From: Methanomassiliicoccales archaeon
GTDB taxonomy: Archaea > Thermoplasmatota > Thermoplasmata > Methanomassiliicoccales > JACIVX01
Length of the DNA: 46,174 bases
Direction: 5' to 3'
Assembly: GCA_014361295.1 (NCBI GenBank)
Contig: JACIVX010000002.1
Span: forward strand, 1-46,174
Shown in pieces: positions 14,954 to 23,582 of this stretch. Position 1 is the first letter of the stretch. Every line of letters begins with the position of its first letter. The position numbers and the translations under genes were made by a program. The notes beneath the pieces are model-generated. The model did not search any database. It was not told where the DNA came from and saw only the letters and a program-made list of their open reading frames with translations.

Positions 14954-16485
14954 ATGCTCTCCTCCCTTAGGTACTTCGTTTTAATTTTATTCGTTATACC
15001 GTTGTTCTTCACGATCTCTCGGTACACCCTAACACTTTCTTCCCTTGGAATCCTCTCTTTGGTAATCATGTCAACAGCGTACAGGCCAAATCTCATTCTA
15101 AAGCCCATTGCCCATTCGTAATTATCTGTCAGTGCCCAGTGGAAGTAACCGTCAACATTGAAACCGGCCTCAACGGCCCTTTCTATGTATGCTATGTGGG
15201 AAGCAATAAAGTACGGCCGGAGAACATCTTTGGAATCAGCGATTCCGTTTTCAAGTATGTAAACAGGCTTTCCATAAGAGGAGGCAACCTTTATGCTGTT
15301 GTAAATCCCCTCTGGATACACTTCCCATCCAAGATCACTGACCGGATGCCCATCTGCTGAAAGTTCGTTTGGTGGACATGAGTACCCATATCTAGGGACA
15401 CCTTTGAAAGCTGTTATCGGAATTTCCTGGAACTTGGGCTCGGAATGAGTAACAACTTCTCTCGAGTAATAAGTAATCCCTATCCAGTCGAGTCTTTTTA
15501 GGTGGTTTACCTTTAGCATCGTCTCCATGTCGAACTCGATGTTCAGGTTCCCTTTGGTTAGTGCCTGTAACAAAAGTCCACTGTGGAAGAAGTCTGTCAT
15601 TTCGGCGGCCTTAATGTCCCTTGGGTCATTTGGATCTTTTGGATACGAAGTACCTACGTTATTAGCTATTATGCCAATTTGGGCTGGTTCTCTAGATTTA
15701 CCTCCAGATTTCTCTTTATCGAACTCCTTTATTGCATCGTATGCCCTCGCATGAGCGTTTATTATGTTAATGATGGCCTTCTTTGCGAGTTGTGGATTGA
15801 TGACTCCTGGTGGGAATCCAGAGTAAGGAGCGAGATATCCTAGCTCGATCATCACCATTGGTTCGTTGAATGTGGCCCACATGTCTACAAGATGCCCAAA
15901 CTTGTAGGCAAGGTATGCCGCAAACTTGGTGAACTCGATTATTGATCTCTGGTTTACCCATCCATTCCTCTCATTCTTTAGGTTTGTATCCCTTGACTCA
16001 ATGGGATCGTGGAGCCATATCGGGTGAGTGTAGTGGACAAGAGTAAGAACTATTTCAAAGCCCAGCTTCTTCAGATTTGTGAGTACCCTCATATAATGGT
16101 AGACCTCCGCACTGTTTGCAATGTCATCTAGCTCTCTAAGGGTATCCTTAGTTATTTTTACTTTCTTAACAAGCCCGTTGCCATCAAGCTCGTAATCTAC
16201 CTCGACTTCATACGTTGGGCATGGAAATATTCTACTCCATTCCACGTTGAGTGAGTAGGCGTTGAGCCCGAGCTCCTTTGCCAGTGAACGATCTATAGGA
16301 TAGAGCTCGTAGTTATTGGGACCTTCCTCCGGTAGGTCACCACTCACGAGCCCCTTTTTCAGATTAACCGGATCTCTAACCCACTTCCACCAATCGCTCC
16401 TTGTGTCTAAGTTCCTGTTGAAGCGATCACCCATTTCAAATTGGAAGCCCGACTGTGAAACTCCCCATAAAATCTCTCTGTCCAT
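14950..16485 (-). CDS. GH1 beta-glycosidase
   Basis: This 511-aa cytoplasmic retaining beta-glycosidase is of the CelB/LacS/BmnA type. It has WGVSQSGFQFEMGD at the N-terminus, LVSGDLPEEGP, acid/base E208 in TFNEP, and nucleophile E412 in YILENG, followed by WALTDNYEWAMGFRMRFGLY. The start is ATG 16485, with GGTGAG seven bases upstream; a longer frame would overlap the preceding gene with non-homologous residues. It probably trims beta-linked oligosaccharides entering the cell. Its C-terminus overlaps the antitoxin gene. It carries insertions relative to CelB (for example around TKGNLNIEFDMETMLKVNHL), so specificity may differ. Confidence 0.93.
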   Translation of the reverse strand: MDREILWGVSQSGFQFEMGDRFNRNLDTRSDWWKWVRDPVNLKKGLVSGDLPEEGPNNYELYPIDRSLAKELGLNAYSLNVEWSRIFPCPTYEVEVDYELDGNGLVKKVKITKDTLRELDDIANSAEVYHYMRVLTNLKKLGFEIVLTLVHYTHPIWLHDPIESRDTNLKNERNGWVNQRSIIEFTKFAAYLAYKFGHLVDMWATFNEPMVMIELGYLAPYSGFPPGVINPQLAKKAIINIINAHARAYDAIKEFDKEKSGGKSREPAQIGIIANNVGTSYPKDPNDPRDIKAAEMTDFFHSGLLLQALTKGNLNIEFDMETMLKVNHLKRLDWIGITYYSREVVTHSEPKFQEIPITAFKGVPRYGYSCPPNELSADGHPVSDLGWEVYPEGIYNSIKVASSYGKPVYILENGIADSKDVLRPYFIASHIAYIERAVEAGFNVDGYFHWALTDNYEWAMGFRMRFGLYAVDMITKERIPREESVRVYREIVKNNGITNKIKTKYLREESI

Positions 16486-16501
16486 CGTGGCACTCACCTT
16501 A

Positions 16502-17965
16502 TTAACCTTCTTTGTGAATCTTTTCAAGATCTCTGTTGAGGGAAGTAAACATTTGAACCATTTCCTCATACGGCTCGTCTTCAATGTTCACAAGACCATA
16601 GTTACTGTTCTCACCGTCCCACCTGCCTTCCTTCGGCTGATCTGACCACTTAAACCAGTGGTAGCCGACTGCATAAGGAAGCTTTATGAAACTCTCTATG
16701 AAACGCCTGGTGTATTCCGCCCTTTCCTTTTGAGTTTCTACCGTAATTCCTGCCCCTTTGGTGTTGGGAAGGCCTGAATCCATAGCTCTAAAGGAGAACT
16801 CCGTTATCATTATAGGCCTTCCTGTGATCTCATGTATATGATCGAGATATTCTTTTGGAGCTACCGGAAAGTTGTAAAGGTTTATGCAAATTACATCAAC
16901 GTATTTTCCTGCAACCTCAAAAACTTCATCGGGCGGTCTTATGAAAGGAGAAACCGCAAACCTAACCCCGAGTATGAGGTGATTCTGGTCAACTTCTCTT
17001 ATTGCCTTCGTTACCACACTAAAATATCTCTCAGCATATCTCCTCACGAACTCCTTTCTAGCTTCATTGAACAGAGCAGTTGAGGGAAGCTTTCCGGTAT
17101 AGTTAAGGAGTTCATCAAAAGACGTAAAGTTTGTCTTAAGCTCCATGTTTAGCTTAGAGATATTACCGCCAAAAACATCTTTGAGCACTTCTACAGCCAC
17201 TTTCTTTCCTGGAGCATCGGAGGGAAGAGTCATGAAATCATCTAGAAGGTGATTGCTCGACCTCCAGTCCGGACCCCAGCGAAGCTCATTGTCTGTAAAG
17301 AATCCGATTACCATGGGGTTATTCTTCAGTGGTTCGACATTGAAATAAACAACCTTCCTCACGTATTCCTCGAAATCGTCCTTAAAAATGTCTGGCATAG
17401 TACCTTTTTCCCAGTTAAATCCATATTTTGCTGCAATATCTAGAAGAACGGTGTGGGGGAAATACTCATACAGCTCAGGAGAAGACCAAGCTCCCACAGT
17501 ATTGAATCCCCACTCGACCATCCTACTAACGGTGGTGTTGATCCACAGGTTTATATCCCCGTACTTCCGAAGTACGTTAACATAATACGGAGCATACCCC
17601 AGTTTGGGCGAATGATCCCCCAGATAGTTTACCGCGTTTACGCCCTTTGACAGAAAAACATATCCCTCCGGATCAACGAGCCAATATTTTCCATCTACAA
17701 CTTCAACTCTAAAGTATCCAGAAGGCTCAAGTCTTATCTCCTTCCACCCTCCAAAATCAGAGTACCCTTCAGGGAACTTGGCTTTAGGTTTTATTATTTC
17801 TTCTCTTATTTGAGAGGTAGTTGAAGTGGGCTGAACTTGAGAATTCTCAAGTGTAGAAGTGGGAGAAGTTTTCTCTATATTTGGCTGTGGACCTCCAATA
17901 CACCCAAGGAATAAAGCTAAAATCATCGTAATACCAATGATTTTACCATGGATTACTTTTTCCAT
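16502..17965 (-). CDS. Lipoprotein glycoside hydrolase of clan GH-A, family unassigned
   Basis: This 487-aa exported lipoprotein has signal residues 1-21 with Cys22 (LFLGCIGG), then a Ser/Thr-rich linker (30-53). The domain after it starts with YFRVEVVDGKYWLVDPEG, a pattern reminiscent of GH50-type agarases, and continues as a TIM barrel. Candidate acid/base is E227 in FFTDNELRWG and candidate nucleophile is E389 in IMITEFSFRA, the clan A spacing; GYHWFKWSDQP closes the barrel. Its operon partners point to beta-glucan cleavage at the cell surface, but I cannot name a CAZy family with confidence. The gene ends about 16 bases before the GH1 start. AGAGGTGAAG supports the start. Confidence 0.75.
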   Translation of the reverse strand: MEKVIHGKIIGITMILALFLGCIGGPQPNIEKTSPTSTLENSQVQPTSTTSQIREEIIKPKAKFPEGYSDFGGWKEIRLEPSGYFRVEVVDGKYWLVDPEGYVFLSKGVNAVNYLGDHSPKLGYAPYYVNVLRKYGDINLWINTTVSRMVEWGFNTVGAWSSPELYEYFPHTVLLDIAAKYGFNWEKGTMPDIFKDDFEEYVRKVVYFNVEPLKNNPMVIGFFTDNELRWGPDWRSSNHLLDDFMTLPSDAPGKKVAVEVLKDVFGGNISKLNMELKTNFTSFDELLNYTGKLPSTALFNEARKEFVRRYAERYFSVVTKAIREVDQNHLILGVRFAVSPFIRPPDEVFEVAGKYVDVICINLYNFPVAPKEYLDHIHEITGRPIMITEFSFRAMDSGLPNTKGAGITVETQKERAEYTRRFIESFIKLPYAVGYHWFKWSDQPKEGRWDGENSNYGLVNIEDEPYEEMVQMFTSLNRDLEKIHKEG

Positions 17966-18033
17966 ATTGCTTCACCTCTTTGAAATTATGTAAAAAACAA
18001 ATAACAAAAAGTAAAATAGTAAAAGGGAGCAAA

Positions 18034-21000
18034 TCACTTCTTTCTTCTTAAAACTAATGGAATTAGTGCTAATCCTAGGAAGGCAACAGGTCCACAGATT
18101 CCTTGAGTCTCGGTTACTGTTTGGGTTACAGTCTCTGTCTTGGTCTCAGTCTTGGTTTCGGTTATAGTTTCCGTCTTAGTCTCTGTCTTGGTCTCAGTTT
18201 TAGTTTTCGTTATGGTTACAGTTTCAGTTACCACGGTTTTAATAACCTGAGGAGCTTCACTTGGGGAGAGTATCTTTGCTTCATAAATTATCCAGCCATA
18301 GTTGAAGGCCGTTCCCTCGCTACCGCTGTATGAGCCCACGGATATTGAAGTCCACTGCTGGTTCTCAAGAGGCATTCCAAAGAAGTCTCTCATTTGCTCA
18401 ACCACTTTGTCCATCATGGGCTTTATGTCAATTATAACCTCCCCTGACTGTGGGAGCTGTTCCTCCGGCATAAACAACAGAACACCCCAACCGCCACCAG
18501 AGATAGCCCTCTGTATGGTGAACTTCATGTTTTTCATTTCTCCATTTATAATTACTGTTGAGGTTACTTCTCCCACTTCGGTTCTGTCTCCGACTATTCC
18601 TCCAAAGTCGTCGAAGAACGGTACGTAAAGTTCACCGATAGGAGCCCCTGTGCTAGGGTCTTCAAACCAGAGGTTTATCCCAAACCTCACGAGGGTGTCT
18701 TCTCTTTTAGCCACGTCATATTTCACCTTGACCCAGATGCTGTCATAGTTAGAAATCTCAGCAGCGGGCATAGGTAAAGTCAAGTATTCGTGTCCTCCCA
18801 CTGGAGCCTTGTCTCCCCACCACTGGGCCGGTGCTCTTCCTTCTATGATAACTTCGGGTGTTGCCCATGCTATGCCGCCCCATTGTGTTTGTACGTTGTT
18901 TAAGTCAACGTAGAAGGCGAAGTCTTCTGTCTGCTTTATGAATCTCATGAAGACTTCTCCTTCTCCACCAACGATATTCCAGAAGTTCGTCTGCATCCAC
19001 ACTGTTCTTCCGTCACTCAACTGTATCGGCTCCTCCAACCACTGATCCCACCAAGTAAACTGAACATCCCCCTCCTCAACACTAGCTGCAACATCACGTA
19101 TTTCTAAGAGCGGTGTTGGGAGTATATTATCTTTTAGAGTTTTTACTGCATAGTTGAGGAGTCTATATGCTTCACTTATGTAGAAGACTATGTTTGGATC
19201 TCCAGCTGGAAGGGAAAGAGCTTTATTGTAATAATCTTCTGATATGCTTTTAGCAGTTTCCACATCATTAAGTATTTTTTCACTTACTTTTTGCATCTTT
19301 GCTTGTTCTAAAGCTTTTTCATACTCTTGCACCAGCTTAGGATATTGTAATGCCCCCTCCAGGGTCTCTTTTGCATTTTTAATGTAGACATAGGCTTTTC
19401 TTAAATATATGAATGTTCTTATTCCACCATATGAGAGTTCAATGGCCTTTTGGTAATTCTCCTCCGCCTGTTTTCTAAGAATTTCTGTTGTATTTATGAT
19501 ATTTTCCGCTACAGTGATATTTTCTTCAAGGATTTCTTCATATGCTTTCATTAATTTATGATAGCGATAGTAATAGAAATAGCTGAGAGTGGAGATGTAT
19601 GTTACATCGTACAATTTATGAGAGGGGGTCTCTTCTGGAGATATCTCTTCTTCTTTCACAGCTTCTTGAGGTAGAACTCTTGCGTCATGAAGTATCCAAC
19701 CATATTCAAAACTATTTCCTTGGCTTCCACTGTAAGTACCAAATGCAAGAGAGCTCCATACAATATCTTCCTCATTGTAGTTAGAATTCGGATCGTTAAC
19801 TATTTCTTGGATCACCTTGTCCACAATTGCTCCAAGATCAATGCTAATTTCACCGGAACTCTTTGCTATCGGTTCCTCAGGTATGAACTCAAATGCAAAG
19901 TTATTCCAGTTCCATGCCTTTTGAACGGTAAAAGTAACATTTCTGGCTACCCCGTTTACATAAACTGTTGTGCTTACACTTCCGACTTCAATTGGTGGGA
20001 ACTGGGCACCTACTATTCCATTGTAATCATCAAAGAAAGGCACGTATACCTCCGCCAGCTGTTTTCCGTTAGTATCTTCAAACCACATAACCAAGCCTGC
20101 TCTTATTAGGGTGTCTTCTCTTTTAACGAGTTCAAAGTCAACCTTGGCCCAGATGCTTTCATAGTTTGAAACATTAACTGCTGGCATTGGCAATGAAAAG
20201 TTCTTATAACCTCCCGCAGCAGGGAGTTCAGTGCCGGTAAGGCTTGGAGGAACTCTACCCGCAATAACTACAGCCGGAGTTGCCCATGCTATGCCACCCC
20301 ATTGTGTTTGCACGTTTGTCATATTTACGTAGAAAGCTACTTCATCAGTTGCTTTTATGAACCTCATGTAGTTCTCTCCATCACCACTGACAATGTTCCA
20401 GAAGTTTGGTTCCATCCAGATAGTAGTATTATCACTTCTGGTAATCAAAACACCCGGCCAAGTACAAATCTGCCTTATGACTCCATTGTCGTCATAGGGG
20501 GGTGCCCAATACCATCCGGGAGCCCATTGGAGAACGGTGTCTCCTGGGTTTGCTGTAGAAGCAATCTGTTTTGCTTTTTCTAGTGTGAAAATAGATTCAA
20601 GAAGTTCTGCATCGTGGAGTATCCAACCAATCTCAAAGGCATTTCCATTGCTCCCGACGTAAGTTCCAAAACCAATTGATGTCCAGGTTATCTGGTCCGC
20701 GGTCCAGTCAGACCATGGATCATCCACAATTCCCTGCACCGCGGCTTTTGCAAATGGCTTAACGTCTATAATTACATCACCTTCGGGTATTGGCTGATCA
20801 GGGATAAACTCAAGGACAAAGTGATCCCAGTTCCAAGTTCTCTGGATCGTAAAAGTTATCTCCATTACTTGGCCATTAACGTAGACTTTTTCTGTAAGTG
20901 TTCCAATGTTTGTCGGTGGATACTGGGTGTTCACTATTCCACCGTAGTCATCGGAGAATGCAATGTAAACTTCACCGAGAGGATTACCATTTGGTTGCTC

Positions 21001-21204
21001 AAACCACATTATAATTCCGGTTCTTGCAAGGGTGCCCTGACCTTTAGCAATTTCAAAGTTCACCCTCGTCCACACGTTAGAGATGGAATCTATGTTTGCA
21101 CCGTTCAATGGAAGGCTAAACCACCCGTAGCCTCCCACTACCGGCTTGTCTCCCCACCAAATGGCTGGAGTTCTTCCGACTATGATGACGTTTGGAGTAG
21201 CAAT
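18034..21204 (-). pseudogene. Surface protein with three GH12-like modules and CGP-CTERM, 5'-truncated
   Basis: More than 1050 codons stay open, but the first GH12-like module is incomplete and no signal peptide or start precedes it. The frame begins at the junction near 21204, and the first possible start is GTG 21138. Each module resembles P. furiosus EglA (FWNI near the start, then ATPxVxIxGR, YVNGxxxNxTFTVQ). The nucleophile Glu seems kept (AEVYVPFFDD) but the GTEFG acid/base is GTY or GSY, so the modules may be non-catalytic binders. A helical, coiled-coil-like region separates modules 2 and 3. The tail has TKTET repeats, then CGPVAFLGLALIPLVLRRKK, the Thermococcales CGP-CTERM anchor. 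It lies first in the beta-glucan operon. Confidence 0.8.
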
Positions 21205-21362
21205 TTTATACTTCCTCCGGGGTTAAAGAACTCCACTTTAGCATATAACTCGTTCTTGACGTTGAAGTGTTTCTCTATCTTTTTAAGCCTGACTAAGGGG
21301 GTCTCTCCAATGGTTTGTACAATGTCTTCATAAATACTCAATTTTGTGTAATTTTCTACCAT
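21180..21362 (-). pseudogene. 5' fragment of a cysteine synthase-like PLP enzyme gene
   Basis: ATG 21362 follows GGTGAGGG. About 50 codons read like the N-terminus of a CysK/CBS-family enzyme (IYEDIVQTIGETPLVRLKKI, then LYAKVEFFNPGGSIK). In the family GGSIKDR should follow, with PLP-binding Lys in SIKDR. Here the similarity stops at SIK near base 21205, a few foreign residues follow (LLLQTSS), and a stop occurs at 21180. The DNA beyond the breakpoint belongs to the surface-protein gene in another frame. The fragment cannot encode a working enzyme, but its promoter and ribosome binding site look intact and point into the glucan operon. Confidence 0.85.
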
Positions 21363-21390
21363 TTTAACCCTCACCTACTCATTGATGAAT

Positions 21391-21400
21391 AAAAGTGCAT
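21391..21400 (-). promoter_or_regulatory. Likely TATA box of the cysK-like fragment
   Basis: An AT-rich TATATATGCA-type element on the minus strand lies about 30-38 bases upstream of ATG 21362. It is the only clear promoter upstream of the truncated surface gene, so it may now drive the glucan operon. Confidence 0.45.
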
Positions 21401-21534
21401 ATATATCTTTCGATTGCGGCAAAGCCGCTTTTTGGAAAAAAGGGAATAACTAGGGGTTATTTAACAAAAGGTTTGAAATAAAAGGTTATGGACTGAAGTG
21501 GGAAGTTTATAGGCTTTTTTGTGTTTATTCGCTT

Positions 21535-22140
21535 TTATAATTTTGTCGCTATTATAAGCCTAACAATATCAAAAAACAAATTTTCAGCCTTTTCTATTTT
21601 AAACCCAGCTTTTTCAATGTTCTTTTGAGTTTCCCGTAGCATTGAGGTACCGAGGAGAGTTTTAATAAATGGCTCCATTAAATAGAGTGGAATATTTAAA
21701 ATCTTTGACTCACTCTTCATGTGTTCCAAGAATATTGCTCTTCCTCCTGGTTTTAGAACTCTATAAGCTTCTTTTAGCCCTTTAATGGGATCCGGAACAG
21801 TGCAAAACACGAATGTACTAACTATGGTATCAAAAGTATTATCCTCAAACTCCAGGTCCTGGACATCCATGTATAACAGCTTGACGTTTTCAAGCCCGAG
21901 CTTCCTTCTTCGTTCATCAGCCTTCTTTAGCATGTTTTTGCTGAAATCTATACCAATGGCTTCCACGTTCTTTGGGTAATAGGCCAGGTTTTTGCCTGTA
22001 CCTACCCCTATCTCAAGTACTCTACCTTTAACCAGGCTTAATGCCCTCTTCCTGTACTTTGAAAAGGCTTTCATTTCCATAGGGCTTTCAAACAGATCGT
22101 AGAACCTTGCAAATCTATCATATTTTTTCGCGGGATTCAC
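21535..22140 (-). CDS. Class I SAM-dependent methyltransferase (UbiE-like)
   Basis: This methyltransferase of about 201 aa has motif I VLEIGVGTGKN, the acidic end of strand 2 in AIGIDFSKNM, motif II around LYMDVQDLEFEDNTFDTIV, and motif III at LKPGGRAIFLEHM. This fits the UbiE/COQ5-like methyltransferase group. The start is uncertain: GTG 22140 has GGCGAGAG six bases upstream, whereas TTG 22176 extends the frame by 12 codons without a ribosome binding site. It stands alone, with its own spacer on both sides. Substrate unknown; arsenite, lipid or small-molecule methylation cannot be distinguished. Confidence 0.85.
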   Translation of the reverse strand: MNPAKKYDRFARFYDLFESPMEMKAFSKYRKRALSLVKGRVLEIGVGTGKNLAYYPKNVEAIGIDFSKNMLKKADERRRKLGLENVKLLYMDVQDLEFEDNTFDTIVSTFVFCTVPDPIKGLKEAYRVLKPGGRAIFLEHMKSESKILNIPLYLMEPFIKTLLGTSMLRETQKNIEKAGFKIEKAENLFFDIVRLIIATKL

Positions 22141-22291
22141 GTCTCTCGCCTGTTGATTATCTTTGCGAACTTCCAATTAAGTTTATTCTTCCATACTGGC
22201 AAAGAAACAATCTTTTGCTTATCATGTTGGGAATGATAAGCCTATTAGCATTTGTTCACTTAGTAGTGCTTAGAAAAAGGGAGGTGGTACT

Positions 22292-22636
22292 ATGGAGTGG
22301 AAGTCACTGCTGATAGGATTCATAATCGGGGCACTTATAGCAGTTCCATACAGCCTCGCCCATTCCGGCTGGATTGATGAAGAGAGAGGAAGCTTTTGGA
22401 ATGGCTGGGGAATGATGGGTGGTCACGGAATGGGCATGATGGGATATGGCATGCATGATATGATGGATGAACACGAAGAAATGGAGGATTACATGGCCGA
22501 TGGAAACTTCGCTGAGCTCCATGAGGAAATGGAGAAGGAAATGGAAGAGCACATGGGCACTGGCTGGGAAGAGATGAAGGAAATGCACGAGACCTGCGAA
22601 AGGTTTATGGGCTTTGAAGAGGAAGAGGAGCACTAA
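22292..22636 (+). CDS. Small membrane-anchored Met/His/Glu-rich protein
   Basis: This 114-aa protein has an N-terminal membrane or signal helix (LLIGFIIGALIAVPYSLA). A short exported domain follows, dominated by Met, His, Gly and Glu: MMGGHGMGMMGYGMHDMMDE, then repeated HEEME-type segments and one Cys near the end (ETCERF). Met/His clusters of this kind bind copper or silver in several families, so a periplasmic-side metal-binding role is possible. It has a GGGAGGTGG ribosome binding site and is followed after 17 bases by a CcdA-like gene. No named family was recognised. Confidence 0.75.
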   Translation: MEWKSLLIGFIIGALIAVPYSLAHSGWIDEERGSFWNGWGMMGGHGMGMMGYGMHDMMDEHEEMEDYMADGNFAELHEEMEKEMEEHMGTGWEEMKEMHETCERFMGFEEEEEH

Positions 22637-22653
22637 AGCTAAAGGCGAGAGAA

Positions 22654-23409
22654 ATGAGGCGTAAATTTTATTCGTTGGTTTTCTTATTTTTGTTAAGTTT
22701 ATTACCTACCTACGTGTTAGCTGAGTCTTTCTCCCAATATGCCGGAACAACCCTATCGGTTGTGGCTTTGGGGATTCTTAATGCCCTCCGGCCCTCTGTT
22801 TTTCTGATGATAATTTTTCTTCTATCCGCTATAGTTCTCGTAGATGAGAGGAAAGTCCTCAAGGTTGGGCTATCCTTCACTGCAGGAGCTTTTGTGGGAT
22901 TCGCCCTTTTGGGGTATTTCTTTATGGGGCTCGTTACCAAGTTCTCAGTTTTGCGCTATTTGGCGGCCTTTCTTGGAATATCTGTTGGAGCCTACAAGAT
23001 ACTCTCCGCAAAAGGTGTTGTGAGCTTTCAGTTGATGAACCCCCTCCGGGAAAAGACAAATACTGTAATAGAAAAAGCAACATCTCCCCCGGTTGCCTTC
23101 CTTTCTGGCTCTATAATGGCATTGATATCGCTTTCCTGTGGCTGTGCCCTTCCCATATATCTGGTTATGTCTTCCATAGTCTCCGGAGCTGGGTTCTCGA
23201 TTATGACCAAGATGGTCTTTCTGCTAACCTTTGTGGGTATTTCAGTCCTTCCGCTTTTGCTGGTCACTCTCGGGTTCCACTATGCCGGAAAATACGAAAA
23301 AGCCGGAGAAGCTGTTAACAGGCTTTCAAAGATAATTGGAAACATGGACTTAGCCGTGGGTGTGGTGCTCGTGGCTGTGAGTCTCTTCTACATCATTTTT
23401 CTTGCTTAA
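22654..23409 (+). CDS. CcdA/DsbD-like membrane thiol transporter homologue
   Basis: This 251-aa protein has a signal-like N-terminus and six membrane helices, as in CcdA and the transmembrane domain of DsbD, which carry electrons across the membrane to exported thiols. The first repeat has LNALRPSVF where the family has NPC-x-P, so the first reactive Cys is missing. The second repeat has SLSCGCALPIY with two Cys. The altered Cys pattern implies changed redox chemistry, or metal handling together with the Met/His-rich protein encoded just upstream. GGCGAGAG supports the start. Confidence 0.8.
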   Translation: MRRKFYSLVFLFLLSLLPTYVLAESFSQYAGTTLSVVALGILNALRPSVFLMIIFLLSAIVLVDERKVLKVGLSFTAGAFVGFALLGYFFMGLVTKFSVLRYLAAFLGISVGAYKILSAKGVVSFQLMNPLREKTNTVIEKATSPPVAFLSGSIMALISLSCGCALPIYLVMSSIVSGAGFSIMTKMVFLLTFVGISVLPLLLVTLGFHYAGKYEKAGEAVNRLSKIIGNMDLAVGVVLVAVSLFYIIFLA

Positions 23410-23522
23410 CCGGATTTTTCGGGTTCGGGCTTTTTAAATTCGCGGCATTCCTTCTCTCTGCACCCATAACTTAGGGAGCAATCCCAGCCGGTGGCACTTT
23501 AGATGAAACAGTGCGATTTTAT
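23406..23522 (-). pseudogene. Possible degenerate small Cys-rich gene
   Basis: Downstream of a TATA-like element and a GGTGAGGG ribosome binding site the frame reads ATA-KSHCFI-stop, then SATGWDCSLSYGCREKEC and REFKKPEPEKSG to a stop overlapping the CcdA-like gene. Four Cys and one His suggest a small zinc or Fe-S site. The expected ATG is ATA and codon 8 is TAA, so this looks like a decayed gene of about 38 codons. It is very short and may be chance. Confidence 0.3.
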
Positions 23523-23552
23523 GCTACCCTCACCCTTTTCGTGTGAACAAAG

Positions 23553-23560
23553 CTTATAAA
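23553..23560 (+). promoter_or_regulatory. TATA box for the EamA transporter gene (leaderless)
   Basis: CTTATAAA lies about 26 bases upstream of the ATG at 23583, so transcription should begin at or next to the start codon. No ribosome binding site is visible, as expected for a leaderless transcript. The element can also be read on the other strand. Confidence 0.6.
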
Positions 23561-23582
23561 GGCTTTATTCCAGCTTTACTAC

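Noticed and set aside
16486-16584. Longer N-terminus of the GH1 gene (33 extra residues)
   Set aside because: It overlaps the end of the preceding lipoprotein gene in another frame, and a proper ribosome binding site supports the shorter start.
18100-18240. Repetitive DNA encoding TKTET repeats, considered as a CRISPR or tandem repeat locus
   Set aside because: The repeats are short, in frame and encode the Thr-rich stalk before a CGP-CTERM anchor; there are no spacers.
22224-22313. Small + frame of 29 codons (MLGMISLLAFVHLVVLRKRE and so on) overlapping the Met/His-rich gene
   Set aside because: It resembles a one-helix membrane peptide, but there is no ribosome binding site before it and its end overlaps a gene that has a strong one.
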